DNA of 14,721 nucleotides, from assembly GCA_046541195.1 (NCBI GenBank), contig JBKHDT010000057.1, positions 1 to 14,721 of the forward strand, read 5' to 3'. Of this stretch, positions 9,001 through 14,721 are shown piece by piece. The stretch is from JBKHDT01 sp046541195 (GTDB lineage: Bacteria; Pseudomonadota; Gammaproteobacteria; Halothiobacillales; Halothiobacillaceae). The notes under the pieces were generated by a model. That model saw only the letters and a list, made by a program, of their open reading frames with translations. It had not been told where the DNA came from and searched no databases. The number at the start of each line of letters is the position of its first letter. Positions within the stretch are counted from its first letter, which is position 1. The translations under genes and the position numbers were made by a program.

Positions 9001-9484
9001 CCCAGTCGGCCAGCCAGTCGGCGCGATACACCTGGTACTGATCGAACAGATCCGCCAGACGGGCACAAAGCTGGTACCTGGCCCGGCCATCCGGATCATG
9101 CGCGACAAACCGCGCCAGCGGCGCAAAGGCCGGATCAGCCAGGCAATCCGGCAGGCACTGCATCAGCCGCCAGACCAGCCGCGACTCGTCCAGGGGCGGC
9201 ATGCCGTCCACGACCGCCTCACCCAGCACCGCCCGGTAAGCGCCCCACAGAAACCTGGCCGGAAGCTCGATCGACAGGCTCGCCGCAATCCCCGTCTGCT
9301 CGGCAACGGCAAGCCGCAACCACTGCGCCATGCCGTTGCTCTGCACCAGCAGGATCTCGTTTTCCAGCGGCGCCAGCGGGTTCGCCTGCATCCACTCGGT
9401 GAGAAGCTGGCGCAGGTCTTCCATGCGGTTTGCGTGAATCACCACGAATCCGGGGGCGATATCCGGGGTTTCAGTTCGGGGCAT
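5999..9484 (-). CDS. recC: RecC, exodeoxyribonuclease V gamma subunit (Chi recognition)
   Basis: RecC is the non-catalytic scaffold of RecBCD: it splits the duplex, channels the strands and reads Chi with its inactive helicase-like domains. From the ATG at 9484 the protein has 1161 residues (E. coli 1122). Family hallmarks are the N-terminal FVVIHANRMEDL followed by LLVQSNGMAQWL (about 46-56), HSPQREVEILHD near 394, TLMPMRAVPF at 681-690 and LLGMNDGAYPR at 695-705. The frame stays open upstream, with an ATG at 9505 and a GTG at 9664. I chose 9484 because the conserved family sequence begins about 12 residues after it and the upstream residues look unlike RecC. Its Shine-Dalgarno (GAGG, 12 bases away) is only fair. 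It is the first gene of the recCBD operon and its stop overlaps the recB start. No ptrA follows it, unlike in E. coli. Identity is secure, the start is not. Confidence 0.96.
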   Translation of the reverse strand: MPRTETPDIAPGFVVIHANRMEDLRQLLTEWMQANPLAPLENEILLVQSNGMAQWLRLAVAEQTGIAASLSIELPARFLWGAYRAVLGEAVVDGMPPLDESRLVWRLMQCLPDCLADPAFAPLARFVAHDPDGRARYQLCARLADLFDQYQVYRADWLADWAAGRDVLSDGRGGRVPVPQAQRWQPVLWRHLLASLQQQPGRTELPAARSEIHRRFVEALHRAERRPPGLPRRVIVFGISSLPAQVLEALAAIGRHALVLLCVHNPCQHYWADIVDQHELLRARRRRQHRKPGMPEDLDEHSHHLHANPLLASLGKQGRDYIRLLDEFDDPQAYRARFDRIDLFVPPVDPDDPAPTLLQQVQQAILDLLPLPTEAAQRALVRAGDDSIRFCIAHSPQREVEILHDQLLALFEAGQDDLRPRDVIVMVPDIRNYAPHIEAVFGQFEPNDSRHIPFSIADQQPRLTEPVLRVFDQLLELPQSRVPVSEVIDLLEVPAVRKRFGLAADDIPLLHRWVRESGIRWGLDAGHRHSLNLPEDWSANSWRFGLRRMLLGYASGEGAEWAGIEPFAAVSGLAAEPVGALVDLVDALDAQRRLLAAETTVAVWGDRLRAMIERFVEPVDEADRQAVDRVLAALESWQTACADAGFDGVLPLATVRQAVQAELDAPRLSQRFLVGRVTICTLMPMRAVPFKVVCLLGMNDGAYPRSMPPLDFDLMARGTGYRPGDRSRREDDRYLFLEALLSARSQLLLSWVGRSPRDNARLPPSVLVAQLRDYLAAGWRMEAGDDLLDHLTTEHPLQPFSPRYFEDNGLFTYAREWRRVHDGVAVGVGQPILTPPDTLDETVLDATLLARFLRHPVRSFFDQRLKVRLQDQDERVEDIEPFGLDGLDRHQLAGQLVEAGRLAGEADWLDGIALEGERLRRAGRLPLGAAGDEALEQLSAQSGEVLKRYFPLCRDWPDILPPQSLDFDLDLGDGRVLRFEDWAEGIRANGDARLQWVLNPDALRDGNKRWKWHKLLSGWLRHLSANAAGLNLGTCHIGADAVMTLQPMTADTARALLTTLAECWVAAQCAPPPLACKTGFAWVKAYREALEKHDDPEQAGEAAAKKARDQYLSGFNRTGERDQEPALARAWPELDALLEAGLPQWAERLYGPLVEAVEENP
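6010..6014 (-). promoter_or_regulatory. Ribosome binding site of recB
   Basis: GGAGG on the minus strand lies seven bases before the ATG at 6002, inside the last codons of recC. It favours this ATG over the in-frame GTG at 6053 and fits translational coupling across the ATGA overlap. Confidence 0.8.
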
Positions 9485-10057
9485 GGTCGTTGGCGGCCTC
9501 TGCATGACCGGCGGGTCGTTGTGGGCGGAAACTTCCTGCTTTCCGGACAAGCTTCCGAAAAACAGCCCGCCGGTGCAAGTCACACAGAGCACATCCGGGA
9601 AGCCGACACACCGCGTCGAACCCGCCCTGAAAAACACCGGACAAACCGCAATGGGCGCATCCACGGTGGACGCCCGGATTCGGGACCGGGGTCATGCACT
9701 GGTCATCAAGACCCGGGCGTCCGGTCATGCGGGAATTCCAGCACGAAAACATCCATGACCTTCCGGGCTTGCGCCACCGTGCCGCAGGGCTTTCACGCCG
9801 TGGGCGGGAGCGCCTGCATGGGTGCACGGATTCTTTAAAGGGCTATTGAAAAATCCGATCCACGACAGCCCGGAGCGTCTGAACTAGAAGATCAAGCGAC
9901 GCAGCAACGTCGTCCGGATCTTTGCACACGACCCGTCGGTGAACCGACGATGACAGTGGAAAAATCACCCCCTATCGGAGTGTCCAAGATCGGCAAACCA
10001 CTTCATGCGGTTAAGTCTGGCCCGGATCAGCCAGCAACCGATTTTGCGAGGTAATGC
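9485..10057. other. recC leader / jetD-recC spacer without a convincing gene
   Basis: About 570 bp separate the jetD stop from the chosen recC start (393 bp if recC starts at the upstream GTG). Short ORFs here on both strands have no family resemblance and are probably chance. The 9841-9900 stretch is near 52% G+C, lower than the flanking genes. A weak minus-strand promoter-like pair is TGGATC (9857-9862) and TTTAAA (9834-9839) with a 17-bp gap; it would give a leader of about 340 nt before recC. A 6-bp stem with a 4-nt loop at 9934-9949 has no T-run. The spacer probably holds the recC promoter and the end of the jet operon. Confidence 0.5.
9668..9722. repeat. Ten-bp inverted repeat in the recC leader
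   Basis: GGACGCCCGG at 9668-9677 is the perfect reverse complement of 9713-9722, separated by 35 bp. The hexamer GGTCAT occurs three times in and beside it (9690, 9701, 9723). If recC is transcribed from upstream, this could form a long hairpin in its leader. It could also be coincidence in GC-rich DNA. Confidence 0.4.
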
Positions 10058-10078
10058 TCAACCGGACTTTGCGAGGGT
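10035..10078. repeat. Imperfect direct repeat at the jetD 3' end
   Basis: The 18 bases at 10035-10052 (CAACCGATTTTGCGAGGT) recur with small differences as 20 bases at 10059-10078 (CAACCGGACTTTGCGAGGGT), offset by 24 bp. The second copy holds the last codons and part of the stop of jetD, the first lies just outside the gene. It may be a small tandem duplication or a trace of an insertion or excision junction. Confidence 0.5.
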
Positions 10079-11047
10079 CAAAACCGCCTCGAGCGCATCG
10101 ACGATTTGCGGATCCAGGACGATGCGTTCCTGTTCAAGCCAAACGCCGCGCGCAGCAAGCGCACAAACTGAAGGCGGCGCGAAGTCGAGATCAAGGTCTG
10201 GGGGCCACGCGGTTGGAATTCCAAAGACATCCACATGCTCAAACCAGAATTCGGGAAGAAACCACTTGAGGTGCGGTACGCGCTTGCGCAGATGCAGCAT
10301 GATTCGAACCCCGTTTGGGTCCAGGTCACCGAAATGCACGACGGGGACGTGATCGACACGATCGAGGAAGTGACCGACAGTAGCTGTGTCCCAACCGGGC
10401 ACATGGGCCAGCAGCCAGCCCGGTGGTGGGCTTAGGTCACGCCACGCACCCAGGTTCTCAACGAGGAGCACGGCGCGAATCGCCCCCTCAAATACCAGAC
10501 CGTCGAGCAAGGCCCGCTCGGGTATCGAGACCTCGCCTAGCACCGTCGCGATTTCGCTGAGGTTGACTGTTCCATTTGCCGTTCGAGCCGACAACCCTGC
10601 CGGCGGTCGCAACCTGATCGCGCCGTCATGCGAGGTGTCTGTCCCGCCGAGTGCGTTCCTTCTTTTTTTCGTGATTGATGCCTTGGAGTGGGGTGCAGTG
10701 AGCGACGCGGCGGTGCGCCGATTGATGCGATCGGGCAGGTCCGGTATGGCAGCGGCCCGTTCTATATCGAGCAGCCGACCGTAGCCGTCGGGTGTTGGCG
10801 GCAGTCCCGCCGCCACAAGGTCCGCGAGTACGTCGCGCCACGCCGGCCAGACCCGGTCGATCAAGCCCGCAAGCTCCGTCCTGCGCTCCTCGACCACGCC
10901 GATCTCGTTACGGCGACCGGTGGCCCGTGTCCAGGGGAGTTCTGCAAGAGTCTCGTAAGCCTCCGACTGAGTGCGTCGGCGCTTGAGGCTGCCCCGTGAG
11001 AGCAACTCCAATAATGCCAGGCGTGCGTTGTCGTTTTTCCAGATCAC
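10058..11047 (-). CDS. jetD: JetD/MksG-like Toprim nuclease subunit of a Wadjet system
   Basis: In characterised Wadjet systems JetD (also MksG or EptD) is the Toprim nuclease that cuts circular plasmid DNA held by the SMC complex. The 329-residue protein has an N-terminal helical/winged-helix-like arm (about 1-110), a basic linker (KKRR at 127-130) and a C-terminal Toprim-like domain: E197 in LLVENLGAW, D241 and D243 in HFGDLDPNG, and a late LEQERI motif with E305 and E307. These acidic positions match the expected metal-binding set, so it is likely active. The start is GTG at 11047 with GAGG eight bases upstream (a nearer GAGG directly abuts it), and the GTGA overlap with the jetC stop indicates coupling. 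It is somewhat shorter than many JetD proteins, which I recall as roughly 380-400 residues. A run of seven A codes Lys-Lys between the two domains. The local G+C is lower than in recBCD. Confidence 0.9.
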   Translation of the reverse strand: MIWKNDNARLALLELLSRGSLKRRRTQSEAYETLAELPWTRATGRRNEIGVVEERRTELAGLIDRVWPAWRDVLADLVAAGLPPTPDGYGRLLDIERAAAIPDLPDRINRRTAASLTAPHSKASITKKRRNALGGTDTSHDGAIRLRPPAGLSARTANGTVNLSEIATVLGEVSIPERALLDGLVFEGAIRAVLLVENLGAWRDLSPPPGWLLAHVPGWDTATVGHFLDRVDHVPVVHFGDLDPNGVRIMLHLRKRVPHLKWFLPEFWFEHVDVFGIPTAWPPDLDLDFAPPSVCALAARGVWLEQERIVLDPQIVDALEAVLTLAKSG

Positions 11048-14000
11048 GCCTCAGCCCTCGTTCTTCGCCCGCTGACGAGCACCTCTTCGCGCCCGTCTGC
11101 ATCGACGCGCCGTACCAGGCGATAGGTCGTATTGCCTTCCGCCCTGGCAACCTCTGGCGCGGCAATGAGCAGCTGCAGGTCGAGTGTCTGGCACAGGTCA
11201 AACAGAACGCCGAGGTTGTCGTGGGAAAGGCGGTTGGCCTCGTCGAGAAACAAAAAGCGCAGAGAACCGTGTGCTCGCTTACCGCGCAGCAGATTCGCAT
11301 CCCGCTCCCACTCGGTCAGCACGACCATCATCAGGGCAGCGCCAACGCCGATTGCCTCACCGGTTGAGAGACGGGTAGGATTCGCAACCTCCCAGTCAGA
11401 GCCTGCCGTACGGCGCACCTCCACCTGCAGGTGCACGTACTCACGATAATCCAGTAACCGCTGGCCACCCGAGCGCCCACCACCGTAGCGCCGAAAGATC
11501 TCGTCCAGGGCTTCCTCGATGGGGAGGTTTTCCTGAAACAGAAGTCCCTGCACAGCACCTTCGCGCAACGCCCGAAGCACCTGCTCCATGCGCTCGACAG
11601 ACTGAACCTTCACCCGAATCCCTTCGATGCTGCCGAAGCTGACGCCCCCCAGGTTCTGGTTGAGGCGGCTGACCTGGCCGCGTGCCTTGCGGATCTGAAC
11701 ATCAATGCCGCGGGCAACGTCCTCACTGGCGCCACGTAGATCGTTCTCCTGTCGCCCAAGACGCTCTTCGAGCCCGGTCAGTTGATCGCGCAATCGCAGC
11801 AGCGCTTCTCGCGGGTCGTCCACTTCTGCCACTTGCGCGGGCAGCCGACGGCGCAACCAGTCGCGCACCGCCAGCCAGAGCTCGAGGTAGATGTCGGCAA
11901 ACCTGAGCTCGGCACTCGCAGCGTCCTGGTCGACCTTCTCAAGCAGATCCTTCGCCCCGGGTGCCACGCGTAGCCGCTCCACGAGCACCGCTCTCTGCTT
12001 GTGTGCCTCCTGCACGAGATTGACGTGCCCGCGAATCCCGCTGACTTCGCTGGTTCCGGAGGTAACGACGCTGGCGAGCAGATTCCGCTCTGCTACAGCT
12101 GCTCTGAGTCGCTCCCATCGATCAAGAGCCGGCTCAGCCTCGCGGCGCTCGACGGCAACCTTCTCTTCGGCCTCCCCGTACTCGCGAGCGGCTTGCACCT
12201 GCTCGGCCTCCCGACGTCCCAGGCTAGTCTTGAGGACATCAAGCTCCGTAGCAAGCGTGGTCGCCTCCTCTTTCAGTCGCTGCAACTCGTCGCGCGCAGT
12301 CGCGACTGCCGCTTCAGTGGGATCGGGAATCTCCATCTCCGTAAAGCGCCGCTGCGCAGCCCGAAGTTGTTCGACGGCCGCCCGGCGGCGACCATCGGCG
12401 TCCTGCCATTCGGCTGTGGCGCTTTCATACTCCTTGTCGGCAGCCTCGACCGCTGCGTTCGCCCCGGCAAGCGCCTCCTCCGCCCGGCGCAATTGTTCCT
12501 CGAGTGCCGGAACGAGCGACCGGTTCGCCTCAAGCTGCGCTGGGGCGTCGTCCCAGCCCAGTGCCTCCGCATTGCCCGCAACGAATTCCATGGCCTCGAT
12601 TGCGGCATCCAACCGGTGGCGCTCGTCGGAGAGGCGACGCAGCTCGGTTTCGAGAATCGCGACCTCCGCCTCCGAGAGCGGCGCTCGCCGCAGCGTGTCC
12701 AGCTTGTCCTCGACTACCCGGGCGGCTTCACGGCAGCGCTGAATCTCAGCCTGCGCCGTTTGCGCGGCGTCGTGGTCCCGCTCGAGCTCCTCTCGCCGTT
12801 GCGCGTGGTCTGGCGGATCGAGCAACACGGCGGAACCGAGCAGGTTGCGTAGCGCCTCAATACGTGGCGAAAGCTGACGGGCCGCCTCCTGGAATCGGGT
12901 CATCGCGCCGCGGTGATGCTCTTGCTGCTCCCCGATCTCCGAGAGTTGACGACCAATCGTTGTCAGCTCCGGTGCCGGGTCGCCGGCCAGCCACGCGACC
13001 TGATCTGCAAGCAGGGCTTCGCTATCCTCCGCCAGGCGCTCGAGCCGGCGCCGGCCCACTCGCGTGCGCTCGATCTGCGCATCCAGCGCATCAGCCTCAG
13101 CACGCAGCTCCGCGGCACGCTTCTCGCGCGCCTTCCGACCGAGGCGAGGACGAGTCGGGATCCGCGTGACGCGGATGGCTTGCTGCTCCGAGACGACGAC
13201 ATCGGTCAGTTCCCCGCTCTCGCGGGCCGCACCTGCGACGAGCCGTGCAGCGTCCTCGTCGCGGCTTACGAGCCACACGTCGGAGATCGAGTCCGGGCGG
13301 TCATGGACTTGGCTTGCGGCTGTTGCCGGGTCATCCACAACAAGCGCCTGCACCAGCGGCCCCAGCTTCGCCTCCAGCACGGCGGCATCTTCAACAGACG
13401 CGTCCTCGAATGCGCCGGCCAGAAGTTCCGCCCCCAAGGCGTCCTTGAGTCGCAGCAGCTCCGCATCGAACGGCCCGCCGGCGGCCAGGAGCTCCCGCGC
13501 CCCCGCCTGGAGGCTCTCCCGTCTCTCGACAAGCCCGGACTCGCTCGCCTTCACCTGCGTGAGCTGCTGCACCACCATCTCGCGCGCGGCTTTAAGCTCC
13601 GGGAGGGAAGCCAGGGGGCGCCCGAGTTCTTCCGCCAGACGCTGGGCGCGCGTTGCGAGGTCGCGCCAGATCGGCTCGCGATCACCGAGCTCCTTTTGCC
13701 GCGCCCGCGCAGCGTCCAGCGTTCGCTGGCAGTCAGCCAGGTCCGCCCGGGCTTCGCGGGCTTGCTCGAGCAACCGCTCGCGCTCCTGCTCCGTCTGTTC
13801 GAGATGCTCGGTGATTTCGATGCGGGCAGATCGCTGCCCAGAAAGGGAAAGGCTCAATTTTCTGGCCTGTTCCCTGACATCGGCCTGGCGGCTGGCGAGC
13901 TTGCGGGCCTCGGCAAGTTCGCCGGCGATCGTGCCCAGACGCCCGGCCAGTGCCTCCAGATCCCGATAGCGGCGAAGCTGTTGGAGGGCGACCCCGTGGG

Positions 14001-14721
14001 CGGCGCCCGCTTCGACCGCCCCCCCTGCCATCAATTCGAGTGCCTCGAGCGCGGCCCGGTGCTCTCGCCTGTGTTCATCGGCATCAGCGAGCCGCTGCCT
14101 CGCATCGCGGCGAGCGCGATCCACCTGATCGAGTTCAGTCCTGTTCTCCACCACCCGAGCAGAGATGGTCCCGACAGCAAGCTCCTCTTCTCCGAGTAGC
14201 CGCTGTGCCTCGCCCTTGCGACGGAGCACCTGCCTGTAGGCGCCCGCACGTCGGTGGAGCTCGTCGAGCCCGCGCTGGATGTGTGCGAGGCCCGCGCGGG
14301 CGCGCGAATCATCCTCCCGGCAGCGATGCAGCGTTGCCCGGCACTGGTTTCGGATCTCCTCTCGCGCCTTGCGATGACCCTCGGCGATCCGTGTATCGGC
14401 CTCGGCCGAAGACAGCTCTTCGCGGCGTTTCGCGACTTCGTCGGCCGCCTGAAGAGCCTGCTGAAGACGCCGGAGCCAATCCTCGGCAGCGTTGATCTCC
14501 GCCGCGAGAGCCTCCTGACGAGCGCCCTTTTTACCGAGTTCTTCGCAAACGCGTGCGAGTTGATCCTCGGCCTCTGCAAGCCGCTTTTGTGCTTTGCGTT
14601 GTGCTTCCTCGGCTTCGGCCAAACGGCGTCGGAGTTCATCGGCGCGCTCGCGAGTCGCATGGAAGGCCGCGGCAAACATGGTCTGCCCGGCCTCGAAAAG
14701 CCCGCTGATCTCATGTTCGAG
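11044..14721 (-). CDS. jetC: JetC/MksB-type SMC ATPase, MukB-like, N-terminus beyond the edge
   Basis: This is the SMC motor of a Wadjet/Mks complex, expected to dimerise at its hinge and extrude DNA loops with ATP. About 1225 residues are visible and the frame is open to the right edge, so the ATG at 14679 is internal. Residues below count from that Met. Long coiled coils (about 1-400 and 520-930) flank a hinge at about 404-520 whose DASVEDAAVLEAKLGPL and later LGRKARE resemble the MukB hinge. The C-terminal head has LNQNLGGVSFGSIEGIRV (1006-1023), the ABC signature LSTGEAIG (1104-1111), Walker B FLFLDEANRLS (1142-1152, catalytic E1147) and LLIAAPE (1170-1176), all close to MukB. Walker A should lie in the missing part. 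The adjoining jetD argues for a Wadjet role rather than a housekeeping MukB; full length is probably about 1450-1500. Assignment to a Wadjet type needs the upstream genes. Confidence 0.9.
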   Translation of the reverse strand, partial: LEHEISGLFEAGQTMFAAAFHATRERADELRRRLAEAEEAQRKAQKRLAEAEDQLARVCEELGKKGARQEALAAEINAAEDWLRRLQQALQAADEVAKRREELSSAEADTRIAEGHRKAREEIRNQCRATLHRCREDDSRARAGLAHIQRGLDELHRRAGAYRQVLRRKGEAQRLLGEEELAVGTISARVVENRTELDQVDRARRDARQRLADADEHRREHRAALEALELMAGGAVEAGAAHGVALQQLRRYRDLEALAGRLGTIAGELAEARKLASRQADVREQARKLSLSLSGQRSARIEITEHLEQTEQERERLLEQAREARADLADCQRTLDAARARQKELGDREPIWRDLATRAQRLAEELGRPLASLPELKAAREMVVQQLTQVKASESGLVERRESLQAGARELLAAGGPFDAELLRLKDALGAELLAGAFEDASVEDAAVLEAKLGPLVQALVVDDPATAASQVHDRPDSISDVWLVSRDEDAARLVAGAARESGELTDVVVSEQQAIRVTRIPTRPRLGRKAREKRAAELRAEADALDAQIERTRVGRRRLERLAEDSEALLADQVAWLAGDPAPELTTIGRQLSEIGEQQEHHRGAMTRFQEAARQLSPRIEALRNLLGSAVLLDPPDHAQRREELERDHDAAQTAQAEIQRCREAARVVEDKLDTLRRAPLSEAEVAILETELRRLSDERHRLDAAIEAMEFVAGNAEALGWDDAPAQLEANRSLVPALEEQLRRAEEALAGANAAVEAADKEYESATAEWQDADGRRRAAVEQLRAAQRRFTEMEIPDPTEAAVATARDELQRLKEEATTLATELDVLKTSLGRREAEQVQAAREYGEAEEKVAVERREAEPALDRWERLRAAVAERNLLASVVTSGTSEVSGIRGHVNLVQEAHKQRAVLVERLRVAPGAKDLLEKVDQDAASAELRFADIYLELWLAVRDWLRRRLPAQVAEVDDPREALLRLRDQLTGLEERLGRQENDLRGASEDVARGIDVQIRKARGQVSRLNQNLGGVSFGSIEGIRVKVQSVERMEQVLRALREGAVQGLLFQENLPIEEALDEIFRRYGGGRSGGQRLLDYREYVHLQVEVRRTAGSDWEVANPTRLSTGEAIGVGAALMMVVLTEWERDANLLRGKRAHGSLRFLFLDEANRLSHDNLGVLFDLCQTLDLQLLIAAPEVARAEGNTTYRLVRRVDADGREEVLVSGRRTRAEA
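11056..11059 (-). promoter_or_regulatory. Ribosome binding site of jetD
   Basis: GAGG on the minus strand lies eight bases before the GTG start at 11047, inside the last codons of jetC. With the GTGA stop/start overlap it supports the unusual GTG start and translational coupling. Confidence 0.5.

Noticed and set aside
9471..9827. Short open frames on both strands in the recC leader
   Set aside because: They overlap the recC start region or each other, with no plausible start signal and no recognisable product.
6206..9838. A 1210-codon open frame on the plus strand covering all of recC
   Set aside because: It is antisense to a well-recognised recC, its translation is rich in Arg, Gln, Pro and His with no domain signature, and such mirror frames are common in GC-rich genes.
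9934..9949. Six-bp hairpin as a jetD terminator
   Set aside because: The stem is short and no T-run follows in either direction.
12913..14199. Long plus-strand open frames opposite jetC
   Set aside because: They mirror the coiled-coil coding strand, with composition typical of antisense GC-rich frames.
14677..14679. ATG at 14679 as the jetC start
   Set aside because: The frame stays open to the window edge, the visible part begins in coiled coil and lacks Walker A, so the true start lies outside.
11044..14721. Housekeeping MukB condensin
   Set aside because: The head and hinge are strongly MukB-like, but the overlapping Toprim nuclease gene fits a Wadjet/Mks operon. It is not fully excluded until the upstream genes are seen.
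1..14721. CRISPR array, tRNA, rRNA or an intact insertion sequence
   Set aside because: No regularly spaced repeats, no recognisable structural RNA and no transposase were seen on either strand.

Overview
This is a GC-rich (roughly two-thirds G+C by eye) stretch of bacterial chromosome in which every supported gene lies on the minus strand. The recC-recB-recD order, with proteins close to the Escherichia coli RecBCD architecture, and an SMC protein closely resembling MukB both point to a gammaproteobacterium. The genus cannot be told from this window. Unlike E. coli, no ptrA protease gene separates recC from recB.

Left part (1-307): a non-coding tail downstream of recD, crowded with inverted repeats. 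It includes a perfect 12-bp stem with a 4-nt loop at 105-132 and two overlapping, mutually exclusive palindromes at 1-55. This is the likely 3' end of the rec operon, although no classical T-run terminator follows any stem in the operon's direction.

Centre (308-9484): a compact recC-recB-recD operon for the RecBCD (exonuclease V) helicase/nuclease. recC and recB overlap as ATGA and recB and recD overlap by 11 bp; both downstream starts have a good Shine-Dalgarno. All key helicase motifs of RecB and RecD and the RecB nuclease residues are present, so the complex should be active. The recC start is the least certain of the three.

Middle spacer (9485-10057): about 570 bp of leader or intergenic DNA with lower G+C towards its right side, an inverted repeat, a possible weak promoter and an imperfect short direct repeat abutting the jetD stop. 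I see no convincing gene in it.

Right part (10058-14721): the 3' half of a Wadjet/Mks-type SMC defence operon. jetD is a complete Toprim nuclease-like gene starting with GTG and overlapping the jetC stop as GTGA. jetC is a long SMC ATPase with coiled coils, a central MukB-like hinge and a MukB-like C-terminal ATPase half; it runs off the right edge, so its N-terminal Walker A half is not visible. The expected jetA and jetB genes (kleisin and winged-helix partner) would lie beyond the right edge. In characterised Wadjet systems the SMC complex extrudes circular plasmid DNA and the Toprim subunit cuts it. RecBCD degrades linear DNA ends, so the two modules could act in sequence, but that link is an inference from position only.
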